DNA from: Couchioplanes azureus
GTDB taxonomy: Bacteria; Actinomycetota; Actinomycetes; Mycobacteriales; Micromonosporaceae
NCBI RefSeq assembly: GCF_014648355.1
Contig: NZ_BMQY01000014.1
Location: 1-64,000, forward strand
DNA: 64,000 nucleotides
Reading direction: 5' to 3'
Numbering within the stretch: position 1 is the stretch's first letter; the number at the start of each line of letters is the position of its first letter. A program made the translations under genes and the position numbers. Positions 42,044 through 51,034 of this stretch are shown one piece after another. Below the pieces are notes generated by a model. That model did not search any database, was not told the origin of the DNA, and saw nothing but the letters and a program-made list of their open reading frames with translations.

Positions 42044-43774
42044 TCACGGGGTCCCGGCAGGGCCGGCCGGCGGGCTCTCCGGCTCCAGTTCGCCGGCCAG
42101 GAACTGCCGGCGGGTCTCGGCCCGCCGCAGCTTGCCGGAGGAGGTTCGGCCCAGTCGCCCCGGCGCCAGCACGGCCACGGCCGCCGGCGTGAGCCCGAGC
42201 TCCGCCGCGACGGCGGCGGTCACCGCGGAACGCACCGCAGCGGCCTTGGGCCCGTCGGACCAGGCACGGGACTCGACGGCCACGGCCAGCCGGTCGCCGG
42301 CGAGCCGGTGCCCCGACTTGTCGCCGTCGTCCGGCACGGCGAACGCGGCCACGCCGCCGGGGCGGACTCCGGGCACCTCGCCCGCGACGGCCTCCACGTC
42401 CTGCGGGTACACGTTGCGGCCGGCGGCGAAGAGCACGTCCTTCACCCGGCCGCAGACCACGAGCTCACCGTCGGCCAGGTACCCCAGGTCGCCGGTTGCC
42501 CGCCAGCCACCCGGCGGGCCCGGCGGCTCGCCCCAGTAGCCGCGGACGACACCGGCCCCGGCGACCTGGACGTGCCCCACCCGGCGCTCGCCCAGCGGCC
42601 GCCCGGTCACCCGGTGCACGACCCGCACCCGGCAGCCCGGCACGGGGGGTCCCAGCCGGGCCAGCGCCCGACCCGGGCGGGGACCGCCGGCGGGGACGGC
42701 GTACCCCCGCAGCTCCAACTCGTCGGGGTCGACCACGTCGAACTCCAGCCCCGCACCGGGCCGGGAGAAGCTCACCGCGAGGGTCGCCTCGGCGAGCCCG
42801 TACCCGCAGATCAGGACGGACGGGTCCAGGCCGTGCCGGCGGGCCGCGGCGGCGAACCGGGTCATCAGCACCGGATCGACCGGCTCCCCGCCGGTCAGCG
42901 CGAAGCGCAAGGAGTCCAGCCGCAGCCCCGTGTCATGTCGTGGAAGCGCGCCCAGGAGGCGGGTTGCCAGCCCCCAGGCGAAGTTGGGGGCGGCCGTCGC
43001 CGTCGCCCGGTACGCGGCCACCGCCTCCAGCCAGCCCAGCGGCCGGGCCGCGAACACCGCCGGCGGCTGCAGCACCAGCGGGCAGCCGCAGGACATCGGA
43101 AGTGCGGCGAAGCCGACGAGCCCCATGTCGTGGTACAGCGGCAGCCAGCTCAACAGGCAGCCGTGCACCTCCGCGTGGCGGGTCGCCACCCGGATCGACG
43201 CCAGGTTGGCGGCGAGGTTGCCGTGCGTCACCGGTACCCCGCGCGGCTGCCGCGTGGAGCCGCTGGTGTACTGCAGGACCGCGAGATCGTCCGGGGCGGG
43301 CGTCGCCGGCGTCGCCGGCTCGTACACCGCGGCGTCCGCCACCGCGGCGTCCAGATCGGCGGTCGGCGCGGCCGCGGCCAGCTCGGGCCGCAGCCCGGCC
43401 AGGGGCACCCCGACGAGTACGAGTCCGAGCCTCCCGTCGGCGATGGTTCGGCGCAGTTGCGCGACGTACGCCGCGTCCGCGCGCCGGACCGGCATCGGCA
43501 GGACCGTGACGGCGGCACCGGACAGCCAGACACCCTGAATCGCGGTGACCAACCCGACGCCGGTGTCGGCGAGCAGGCCGACCCGGCTGCCCGAGCCGAC
43601 GCCTCGACCGCGCAGCAGGGTCGTCAGCCGTCGAGCCCGGTCGTGGACGGCGGCCCAGGTGACCGACCGGACGCCGGCGTCGCCACCCAGTACCGTCAGG
43701 GTGCCCGGGCCGCCGCGGCGCTGCGCGACAAGGTCGACCACCGTGGCTGGATCGGTACCGGCTATCGAGGTCAC
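42044..43774 (-). CDS. Fatty-acyl-AMP ligase-like adenylating enzyme
   Basis: Predicted 576 aa, ANL superfamily. Visible motifs: ATP loop LQYTSGSTRQPRGVPVTHGN, LPLYHDMGLVG, CGYGLAEATLAVSF, TGDLGYLADGELVVCGRVKD and the C-terminal lysine region GKLRRAETRRQFL. LPLYHDMGL with AEATL is the pattern of fatty-acyl-AMP ligases, which load ACPs instead of CoA. The GTG at 43774 has GGAAGGA upstream; the frame extends further, but without homology. It faces the ACP-GNAT gene, so it could adenylate the acyl group and load Ser52 of that protein. Confidence 0.85.
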   Translation of the reverse strand: MTSIAGTDPATVVDLVAQRRGGPGTLTVLGGDAGVRSVTWAAVHDRARRLTTLLRGRGVGSGSRVGLLADTGVGLVTAIQGVWLSGAAVTVLPMPVRRADAAYVAQLRRTIADGRLGLVLVGVPLAGLRPELAAAAPTADLDAAVADAAVYEPATPATPAPDDLAVLQYTSGSTRQPRGVPVTHGNLAANLASIRVATRHAEVHGCLLSWLPLYHDMGLVGFAALPMSCGCPLVLQPPAVFAARPLGWLEAVAAYRATATAAPNFAWGLATRLLGALPRHDTGLRLDSLRFALTGGEPVDPVLMTRFAAAARRHGLDPSVLICGYGLAEATLAVSFSRPGAGLEFDVVDPDELELRGYAVPAGGPRPGRALARLGPPVPGCRVRVVHRVTGRPLGERRVGHVQVAGAGVVRGYWGEPPGPPGGWRATGDLGYLADGELVVCGRVKDVLFAAGRNVYPQDVEAVAGEVPGVRPGGVAAFAVPDDGDKSGHRLAGDRLAVAVESRAWSDGPKAAAVRSAVTAAVAAELGLTPAAVAVLAPGRLGRTSSGKLRRAETRRQFLAGELEPESPPAGPAGTP

Positions 43775-44450
43775 GTCGTCGTCCTTCCGTCTGCTGGAGG
43801 CGCGGGTCGGGCAACGGGCCGCGCGAGCGCCAACCGCGGTCGACGCGGCCGCTGCGCACCGAGGATGGCCGGCAGGCCTTGCGCCGTACTTGCGCGACCG
43901 GACAACACCGGCCCCGGCGCGACGCCAGCGGCCGGCTCGATCGGATGTGGTCAAGTCCGGTCCGCACCGGCACCTCAACGTGCAGACTCCCCAGACATGG
44001 GCGGCCCCGGTTCGGGACATCCGTAGCGGTGCGAGCGGCGGCAATGCTGGTCCGAGCCGTGACGCGCGTGGCACGAATGCGTCACGAGGAATGACCCTCC
44101 ATCCGGACGGTGTCAGCTTCGCGACGTCGAGAAGCGACCGGGGAGAGGCATACCGGATCGTGGCGGCGAAGGTCGCGCTCATCCGTCACCACCTCCTAGC
44201 AGCAGACAGCGACCCCTTCGCGACATCACCGCTTCACCCACAGTTACGAGCGACCTGTGACTCTCCGTCTTGGTCGACTGGCCGGGCGTACCAGCGAAAT
44301 AGTCCGAACGCCCGAATAGCCCCTCATTCCCGGTGCGGGGTAGCTTGTCGCGGCGTCACGGGCGGCCTGCGCAATCGCCGTTCGCAGTTCCCCGCGCGTG
44401 GATCGTGCTCGGGGCCGTGGCGGCACGAGTTCATTGCGAAGGGATCGTTG
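43775..44450. other. Divergent intergenic region, no gene seen
   Basis: About 680 nt between the acyl-AMP ligase and the propeller-protein gene. Frames on both strands remain open by GC content only. No repeat, RNA or family match was noticed. Both promoters should lie here; a TAGCTT-like -10 box occurs near 44342. Confidence 0.4.
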
Positions 44451-45962
44451 GTGTTCACAGGGAAGTTGACCCGAGCTGTCAGCGCACTGTTGCTGTCAGT
44501 GACGTCTTTCGGTGTTGTCGTGCTCACGCAGGCGTCACCCGCGCAGGCCGCCAAGTACTGCCAGCCCGGGGACAACTCCAGCTGGCCGGACTTCGAGGTC
44601 GACTACGAAGACGAGAAGCGGAAGACCGGCGACTTCATGTACCGCGCCTACCTGCACGGCGTCGGGATCGAGCTGGTCACCGACTCGGGTAACGCCTCGG
44701 TCTATGCCCACGCGGTCAGCGGCCTGCGAGCGGGCGACATCCTGTCGATCGACCGCACGAACTTCACGGTCGACAGGGTGGTGGGGGAAGCCGCCTGGGG
44801 GAAGACTTGGGACGGCGACGCCCTCCACTTCTTCCGCGAGACGTACACCATGGAAGCGCACGGCACCTGGGACTACTGCGAGAGGGCCGCGGCGACCGAT
44901 TGGGACATCCTGTTCAGGTCTGAGGGCGTGAGGACGGCCCGCATCGACGGGTCGAACCACTTCGTGCGTCCGTGCCTCCGTCGCGGTGGGCAGCTGCAGT
45001 GCTCCAACATGTGGTACGGCGACATGGACGGCGCCGTGCGCCCGCCCCTCCCGAGCTCCCCGACCTGGGCCTCGCCGGTGAACCCGCCCGAGGAGGGCTT
45101 CGGGACCGCCCCCACCACGACCACGACCCCGCCGGTGGCCTTCCAGGCCAACACCGGTTTCCTCTACACCCACAGCAACGTCGGAATCACCACCAACACC
45201 GGCTACGGCATGGCGGCCGGCACCAGCCCGGCGACCTCCGACGGTCAGACCGCCTTCCAGGCCAACACCAGTTTCCTCTACACGCGCAGCGCGAGCGGCG
45301 TCATGACCAACACCGGCTACGGCATGATGGCCGGCACCAGCCCCGCGATCTCCGGCGGTCAGGTCGCCTTCCAGGCCAACACCGGCTTCCTGTGGACCCG
45401 TAACACCGCCACGGGCGCGACCTTCGACACCGGGCTGGGCATGATGCGCGGCACCAGCCCGTCCATCGCCGGCAACACCAGCAGCTGGCGCATCGCGTTC
45501 CAGGCCAACAACGGCTTCCTCTACACCCGCGACTCCAGCGGCGCGATCGTCAACACCGGCTACGGCATGATGGCCGGCACCAGCCCGGCGATCACCAAGC
45601 TGTCCAACGGTACGTACGCGATCGCCTTCCAGGCCAACACCGGTTTCCTGTACGTCATGAACACCGGAGCCGCGTCCGACACCCGGTACGGGATGATGGC
45701 CGGCACCAGCCCCGCGATCACCGCCTCGGGTACCGGTTTCACCGTGGCGTTCCAGGCCAACACCGGCTTCCTGTACACCCGCAGCAGCACCGGTGCCACC
45801 ACGAACACCGGCTACGGCATGATGCGCGGCACCAGCCCCGCGATCCGCGGCTCCCGCCTCGTGTTCCAGGGCAACACCGGCTTCCTCTACATGCGCGACG
45901 GCACCGGCAACGCCCTCGACACCCGCTACGGGATGATGGCCGGCACCAGTCCCGCCGTCTGA
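44451..45962 (+). CDS. Secreted protein with a seven-repeat beta-propeller (lectin-like) domain
   Basis: Predicted 503 aa. A Sec signal peptide (LTRAVSALLLSVTSFGVVVL, cleavage after AQA) leads into a roughly 180-residue domain with cysteines in YCQPGD, DYCERA, RPCLRR and LQCSNM. A Thr/Pro linker (TAPTTTTTPP) follows, then seven repeats of AFQANTGFLYTR-x-GYGMMAGTSPAI from residue 230 to the end. Seven copies of about 39 residues suggest a closed seven-bladed propeller, like bacterial sugar-binding propeller lectins. GAAGGG precedes the GTG start. The N-terminal domain is unrecognised. Confidence 0.78.
   Translation: MFTGKLTRAVSALLLSVTSFGVVVLTQASPAQAAKYCQPGDNSSWPDFEVDYEDEKRKTGDFMYRAYLHGVGIELVTDSGNASVYAHAVSGLRAGDILSIDRTNFTVDRVVGEAAWGKTWDGDALHFFRETYTMEAHGTWDYCERAAATDWDILFRSEGVRTARIDGSNHFVRPCLRRGGQLQCSNMWYGDMDGAVRPPLPSSPTWASPVNPPEEGFGTAPTTTTTPPVAFQANTGFLYTHSNVGITTNTGYGMAAGTSPATSDGQTAFQANTSFLYTRSASGVMTNTGYGMMAGTSPAISGGQVAFQANTGFLWTRNTATGATFDTGLGMMRGTSPSIAGNTSSWRIAFQANNGFLYTRDSSGAIVNTGYGMMAGTSPAITKLSNGTYAIAFQANTGFLYVMNTGAASDTRYGMMAGTSPAITASGTGFTVAFQANTGFLYTRSSTGATTNTGYGMMRGTSPAIRGSRLVFQGNTGFLYMRDGTGNALDTRYGMMAGTSPAV
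45138..45959 (+). repeat. Seven tandem coding repeats of the propeller domain
   Basis: Seven copies of about 114-129 bp each begin with a codon block for AFQAN and end with GTSPA. Copies 1-3 and 6 are the most alike at DNA level; copies 3-5 carry small insertions before the next AFQAN. The last copy has VFQGN and ends at the stop codon, so the array is complete and not cut short. Confidence 0.85.
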
Positions 45963-45976
45963 CCGCCAACCCACAC

Positions 45977-46009
45977 CGCTGCCCCCGCCCTCCCGGCGGG
46001 GGCAGCGGC
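45977..46009. terminator. Terminator after the propeller-protein gene
   Basis: A perfect 14-bp inverted repeat (45977-45990 with 45996-46009) with loop CTCCC starts 14 nt after the stop codon. Confidence 0.8.
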
Positions 46010-46156
46010 CGTTCAGCCCGCCGCTGGACCGCGACCCGTGCGCCCTACCTGGCGGCCCGAGAGGTAACCCCTCGCATCGCGGCAACTGCATCCACCTTTG
46101 TCACTCGCTTGGGTGTCTGGCGTCTACTAGTCGTGTAGCCATGCTGGTGGCATGGC

Positions 46157-46320
46157 ATGTGCGCGTCACCGTTGTTGGGTGCCCATGAGGTGCGCCTTCG
46201 TCTCGGCGCAGTGAGCCGGCAGCGGGCCTACCAGATCTCCCACCGCAGCGACTTCCCCGCTCCCCGGCCCGGACCTGGTTGGCCGACCGGACGAAGTCAT
46301 CCGTCCCAGCCGGGCACGGT
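46157..46320 (+). pseudogene. Remnant of a small HTH (excisionase/AlpA-like) gene
   Basis: After a start at 46157 the frame reads LLGAHEVRLRLGAVSRQRAY, QISHRSDFPAP, the typical start of small helix-turn-helix proteins of the excisionase/AlpA type (LVGxxEIxxxLGVSRQRVxQ...DFPxP). The expected ending W-L-A-D appears shortly after in another frame, so a frameshift has broken it. Such genes often accompany integrated elements. The rest of the 46010-46319 gap holds nothing recognisable. Confidence 0.5.
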
Positions 46321-48554
46321 CATGCGCCCGGCCGGTACGTCCGCTCGACGTGGCCCCGGAGATCCTCCGGGTAGAAGTAGACCGGCCGCAGGTTCCCGCT
46401 CGCGTACCTGATCGCCTGGTCGGTGAAGTGCGGCGACCAGGGATGCCCGCTCGCGCCGCCCGCCGTCACCGCCCAGGCGCGCAGCCTCGGCCCGAACTCG
46501 ACGACCGCCACGAAACTGTTGCCGCTCGTGCCGTAGTACCGCTTCGTGCCGGGGTGGCGCCTCGCTCCGAACGAGGCGAGGGAACCCCACTGGGCGGAGG
46601 TGAAGGGCACCGGGATGCTCGGCTTGGAGTCGTCGAACGTCTGGACGATCGCGCCGTCGTTGCGCTGGAAGCGGTTGATCTCGCCCCAGGGGACCTGCCA
46701 GCCGCCGAAGTCCTGCCGCAGCCGGTTCGCCGCCTCGTCGAGCGCGGTCAGCCGCTGCGCGTCGGTGGCGCGCTCGTCCAGGTAGTCCCACATCGACATG
46801 CCGGCGTCGCGCGCCGCCTGGGCCAGCGGCGCCCACAGCGCCTCACCCCAGAACACCGCCAAGGAGGTCGCCATCGATCGGGCCCCCCACCGGTAGTCCC
46901 AGTGGCGCAGCAGCCGGACCGGCCCGGCGAGCCGCGCCTTCTGGGTGCTGCCTTGCGGCAGCTTGTCCCACGCCGCTACCAGGCCGGGCACGAGGCGGGC
47001 GAAGGCGGTGAGGTACGGATCGAAGGCCGCGTCGATGAGCGTACGCGGGGTGAAGTGCCGCCGCGCCGAGAGCACCCGGATCGCCTGCGGACCTCGCGGG
47101 TTCTCGCCGGCGGTGTCGAAGTAGCGCGGATAGTCCTCGGCCTGGGGGCTGTCCGGGCCGGCCGCGGTCCACGGCCAGTTGTTGGTGTTGAACGTCCAGC
47201 CGTTCCGTGGGTTCACCACCTGTGGCAGGCTTTGCAGACTGTGCAGGCCGCGCCAGTCGGTCGCCGGGTCGCTGCCGTCGACGGGCCGCCGATAGTCGAA
47301 GCGGTCGTCGCGCACCGGCATGAACTGCGGCACCAGGAAAGCGATCTCGCCTTTCCGGTCGGCGAACACGGTGTTGTTCGAGCTGTTCGCCTTGAGGCCG
47401 GCCACCTGGAGGAAGTCCGCGTAGTCGCGTGTCTTGGTACGCAGGAAGCTCTGCTCCAGCGCCTGGACCGGTTTGTTCATCAGGGCGAACGCGATCCACT
47501 TGCCGTCCGCCTCCCGCACGATGGGGCCGTGGTGGGTGGCGAACGTGGTGAAGCTGCGTTCTGCCCGGCCACCGTCCGCGGTGCGGTACGACAACGTGAT
47601 GGTCTTGGTCGTCACCGGGCGCAGCGCGTCACCGTAGCGGTAGTAGCGGCGGCCGCCGGCCCGGCTCACGATGGTCTCGGCGAACTCGTCGACGTTGTCG
47701 ACGCCGCTGGAGGTGTGCATCCATCCCGCGTACGCGTTGAAACCTTGGTAGATGAAGAACTGTCCCCAGGTCGCCGCGCCGTACACGTCGAGTCCTTCGC
47801 CGCTCGTCACATGCTGTTCGGAGCGGAAGAAGAAGCTGGTGTGCGGATTGATCAGCAGCAGCGCGTGCCCGTTGCGGGTGTGGCTCGGTGCGATCGCGAT
47901 GCCGTTCGAGCCTCGGGGCTCGCGGAACAGCAGCCCGAGCTCTTCGGAGGTCATCGGCAGCGGGCGCTCGCCGTAGAACGACTCCAGCTGGCTGAGCGGC
48001 ACCCGCTCGATGTCGCCGCCGATGCTTCCCTCCGAGAAGCTCAGCGGCATCCACGGCTCGAATCGCTCGATCACCCGCGGACGCACCTCGCGATGCGTCG
48101 CCAGGTAGTAGTTGAGCCCGTCCGCCCACGCCCGCATCAGCCGGCGCAGCCAGCCGGGGCAGCGCGCATACGCCACCTTCAGCGAGCGTGGGTCGACGAA
48201 CAGCCGCTGGCGCAGGTCCTGCCAGATCGCGCTTTCGCCCTCGGCCTCGGCGAGACGGCCGAGACTGGTCAGGTAGTTGCGTTCGATCCGGGCGAAGTCG
48301 TCCTCGGCCTGCGCGTACATCATCCCGAACACCGCGTCGGCGTCGGTGCGCCCGACCACGTGCGCGATACCCCAGTCGTCGCGCGTGATGGTCACCCGGG
48401 CGGCCCACCCGCGCCAGCGGGCGAGGTCCGTCTGCTGCGCGGCGGACGCGCTGCCGTACGGCAGACCCGCCGTGACCACCGTGGCGCCCGCAGCAAGTCC
48501 CGCTGCGCCACCCAGTACGCGACGCCGGCTCAGCCCTTCGGTCTGCTGGCCCAT
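46320..48554 (-). CDS. Exported penicillin-acylase family amidohydrolase
   Basis: Predicted 744-aa precursor of an Ntn hydrolase. The N-terminus GLSRRRVLGGAAGLAAGATV is a twin-arginine signal. The precursor is expected to cut itself before Ser216 in EPRGSNGIAI, which becomes the catalytic N-terminal serine of the large subunit; HTRNGHALLLINPH is the usual sequence after it. Relatives deacylate penicillins, acyl-homoserine lactones or lipopeptides (aculeacin A acylase of Actinoplanes utahensis belongs here). The ATG at 48554 is leaderless, with TATATT six bases before it. The true substrate is not evident. Confidence 0.87.
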   Translation of the reverse strand: MGQQTEGLSRRRVLGGAAGLAAGATVVTAGLPYGSASAAQQTDLARWRGWAARVTITRDDWGIAHVVGRTDADAVFGMMYAQAEDDFARIERNYLTSLGRLAEAEGESAIWQDLRQRLFVDPRSLKVAYARCPGWLRRLMRAWADGLNYYLATHREVRPRVIERFEPWMPLSFSEGSIGGDIERVPLSQLESFYGERPLPMTSEELGLLFREPRGSNGIAIAPSHTRNGHALLLINPHTSFFFRSEQHVTSGEGLDVYGAATWGQFFIYQGFNAYAGWMHTSSGVDNVDEFAETIVSRAGGRRYYRYGDALRPVTTKTITLSYRTADGGRAERSFTTFATHHGPIVREADGKWIAFALMNKPVQALEQSFLRTKTRDYADFLQVAGLKANSSNNTVFADRKGEIAFLVPQFMPVRDDRFDYRRPVDGSDPATDWRGLHSLQSLPQVVNPRNGWTFNTNNWPWTAAGPDSPQAEDYPRYFDTAGENPRGPQAIRVLSARRHFTPRTLIDAAFDPYLTAFARLVPGLVAAWDKLPQGSTQKARLAGPVRLLRHWDYRWGARSMATSLAVFWGEALWAPLAQAARDAGMSMWDYLDERATDAQRLTALDEAANRLRQDFGGWQVPWGEINRFQRNDGAIVQTFDDSKPSIPVPFTSAQWGSLASFGARRHPGTKRYYGTSGNSFVAVVEFGPRLRAWAVTAGGASGHPWSPHFTDQAIRYASGNLRPVYFYPEDLRGHVERTYRPGA

Positions 48555-48646
48555 CCCGGCAATATATCGCCAACCATCGATCAATGGGCGGCCGACGACC
48601 GGGCCCCGCGCCCTGGCGCGAGGCGGGACCCGGTCTGCCGGATCGG

Positions 48647-49723
48647 TCAGGCCGTGACCTTGCCGTCCTCGTCCGCGGAGACCTCGTTCTCGCCGGTGAT
48701 CTCCTCGTGGCGGCCACGGGCGGCCTTGCGGCCCGTCGCCCGCATCCAGGGTCCGACGACCAGCAGGATCGCGCCGAGCACGGCCAGGCCGATCGGCAGC
48801 CAGAGGCTGATCAGCTGGATCTGGCGCTTGCTCTCACCGGCCGACGCGACATTGTGCGACACCGTGTCGGGGGTGTAGACGAAGTCGCCGTGGAGGAGCT
48901 GGGTCGGCGCGCCGACGTTCGGCACGAAGGTCTTGCGCTGCTGCTCCGACACCTTGATGAAGTTGCCCGTCACCGGCTCGACCCAGATGGTCCGGACGTT
49001 GCTGTACCTGACCTCGCCGCTCGTGGCGGTCTTGGCGAACGCGCCGATCAGCGACTTGATCCGCTCCTGCGAGAAGGTCAGCGCCGTCTCCGGGACGACC
49101 TGCTCGAAGCGGTACACCTCGAGGCCGTCGATCGTCTGGGTCTCCTTGAACTCGATCGGCAGCGCCTTGCGCAGGTCACGGTCGAAGTACTCGTAGTTCT
49201 TCCGCTCCGTGCCGAACGGGAACTTGTAGAGCTGGCCGGTGTAGGAGACCGGGTCCGGAACGGCCGGCGCGGCCACGTCGTTGAGCCGCTGTCCGTCCCA
49301 CCCGACGGCGGAAGCGCTGTCCCGGTCGAGGGCGATCAGGGCCTCGTACTGGCTGATCGTCTCGTTCCGCTCGGTCCAGACGACCGTGCCGAGGCCCCGC
49401 CAGACGACGGCCTCGCCCGCGAGGTCACCGGTCAGTTCCCGGTCGGTGGTGTCCGGCAGCGGAGAAATCTCGGTGGTCGACTGCAGCGTGCCGGTCTTGA
49501 TCCCGACTTCCGGCGCGTCGCCGCCCTTGGTGTACAGGAACTGGGCATTCTGCGCCTGGGCGACGCTCGGCCGCAGGCAGTCCTGCTTCACCGTCGCCGT
49601 GCACAGCTTAAGGTCGTACGGAAGCCGGGCAACCGACGGCGCGACGAAGAACGCGAGCCCTGCAGCGATCACCACGGCGAAAACGCCGGTGCCGAACAGG
49701 ACGACACCCAAGCGAGCCTTCAT
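48647..49723 (-). CDS. DUF3068-family membrane-anchored protein
   Basis: Predicted 358 aa. An N-terminal transmembrane segment (LFGTGVFAVVIAAGLAFFVA), a large extracytoplasmic domain (residues about 35-310, with the cysteine pair around CTATVKQDC) and a second helix (SLWLPIGLAVLGAILLVVGP) with an acidic cytoplasmic tail. This is the DUF3068 layout. From memory, the mycobacterial relative Rv0227c lies close to the envelope genes Rv0225-Rv0228, as here. GGGGAGG precedes the ATG. Confidence 0.82.
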   Translation of the reverse strand: MKARLGVVLFGTGVFAVVIAAGLAFFVAPSVARLPYDLKLCTATVKQDCLRPSVAQAQNAQFLYTKGGDAPEVGIKTGTLQSTTEISPLPDTTDRELTGDLAGEAVVWRGLGTVVWTERNETISQYEALIALDRDSASAVGWDGQRLNDVAAPAVPDPVSYTGQLYKFPFGTERKNYEYFDRDLRKALPIEFKETQTIDGLEVYRFEQVVPETALTFSQERIKSLIGAFAKTATSGEVRYSNVRTIWVEPVTGNFIKVSEQQRKTFVPNVGAPTQLLHGDFVYTPDTVSHNVASAGESKRQIQLISLWLPIGLAVLGAILLVVGPWMRATGRKAARGRHEEITGENEVSADEDGKVTA

Positions 49724-49834
49724 TGAACCTCCCCTTCAGCCGGCCGACTGCTGTCCCGCGTGAGGGGTGCTGTCGCCGATAATGGCCGGGAGGTTACTCG
49801 CCGGTTACATAATTACGGAACCCTTGGACGGGCA

Positions 49835-51034
49835 ATGTCTGCGCCAATTTCGACTGCCACGCTGCACCGCGTCCCCGCTCTGGACGCGGTACGGGTTATC
49901 GGCGCGCTCGCGGTGGTGGGGCACCACGTCGGTTTCGCCACCGGGTTGAACACCGGTGGCGGGCCGTGGAGCGGCTGGTTCGCCCGGATGGACGCCGGGG
50001 TGGCGGTGTTCTTCGTGTTGTCCGGATTCCTGCTGTACCGGCCCTGGGCGCACGCTCAGGCGTCCGGCGAACCCCGTCCCGGCACCGGCCGCTACCTCTG
50101 GCGACGGGCCATGCGGGTGCTCCCGGCGTACTGGGTGACGGTGGTGGTGTGCCTGCTGGTGCTGCCGCGCAACGACGACGCCACCCCGGCCGACTGGGTC
50201 CGGCACTTCACGCTGACCCAGATCTACGGGCCCGACCACCTGCAGCACGGCCTGAGCCAGACCTGGAGCCTGGCCACCGAGGTGGCGTTCTACGCGCTGT
50301 TGCCGCTGCTCGCCGCGCTGCTGATGACCGGGCGCGAGCGAACGGGACGGCCGTGGGCGATCGTCGCCGGCGGGTTCCTGATCACCGGCACGTGGGTGGC
50401 GCTGATCGGCGCGGGGGTGCTGGCCGGAAGCCTGCACACCATGTGGCTGCCGGCGTACGGCCTGTGGTTCGGCAGCGGCATGGCGCTGGCCGCGGTGCAT
50501 GTCGCCCTGCGGCACGGGCACCGGCCGCGCTGGCGTTTCCTGGACGAGATCGCGGCGGCGCCGCTGACCTGCTGGGTGGGCGCGCTGGCGGTCTACGCCA
50601 TAGCCACCACGCCGATCGCCGGTCCCCGGGACCTGGCCGAGCCGACCGCCACCGAGTTCGGGCTGAAGCTGCTGCTCTACGCCCTTCTGGCGATCCTGAT
50701 CCTGCTGCCGCTGGCGTTCGGACCGCACACCCGGACCAAGGAGATCTTCGGCGGCGGCGTGGCCCGGTGGCTGGGCACCGTGTCGTACGGCCTGTTCCTG
50801 TGGCACCCGTTCGTGCTGGAGGAGCTGTACGCGGTGACCGGGCGCCCGGAGTTCACCGGGCCGCTGCTGTCCACGTACCTGATCACCGTGGGCGGCGGGC
50901 TGACGCTCGCCGCCCTCAGCTACTACCTGATCGAGAAGCCTGCCCAGCGTTTGAGCCACCGCTGGCCGGGGACGCCGCGGGCCAGGACCACGGAGAGCCA
51001 GAGCACCACGGTGGAGCCGAGCGCGGTCAGCTGA
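49835..51034 (+). CDS. Acyltransferase 3 family membrane protein
   Basis: Predicted 399 aa with about ten transmembrane helices. The start VPALDAVRVIGALAVVGHHV carries the family's first helix with the conserved His pair region, followed by FFVLSGFLLYRPW and LWRRAMRVLPAYWVTVV, all characteristic of OafA-type O-acyltransferases that decorate envelope glycans. The ATG at 49835 is chosen over an upstream frame because the family begins here. Its last 112 nt overlap the convergent AftD-like gene. Confidence 0.87.
   Translation: MSAPISTATLHRVPALDAVRVIGALAVVGHHVGFATGLNTGGGPWSGWFARMDAGVAVFFVLSGFLLYRPWAHAQASGEPRPGTGRYLWRRAMRVLPAYWVTVVVCLLVLPRNDDATPADWVRHFTLTQIYGPDHLQHGLSQTWSLATEVAFYALLPLLAALLMTGRERTGRPWAIVAGGFLITGTWVALIGAGVLAGSLHTMWLPAYGLWFGSGMALAAVHVALRHGHRPRWRFLDEIAAAPLTCWVGALAVYAIATTPIAGPRDLAEPTATEFGLKLLLYALLAILILLPLAFGPHTRTKEIFGGGVARWLGTVSYGLFLWHPFVLEELYAVTGRPEFTGPLLSTYLITVGGGLTLAALSYYLIEKPAQRLSHRWPGTPRARTTESQSTTVEPSAVS

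Noticed and set aside
45138..45959. CRISPR-like repeat array
   Set aside because: The repeats are coding, in frame, without unique spacers, and belong to a protein propeller.
44535..46091. 518-codon minus-strand frame with Gly/Ala/His-rich repeats
   Set aside because: Its repeats are just the antisense of the propeller repeats.
46350..48878. 842-codon plus-strand frame opposite the penicillin-acylase gene
   Set aside because: Shadow frame; the minus strand has the Tat signal and the Gly-Ser processing site.
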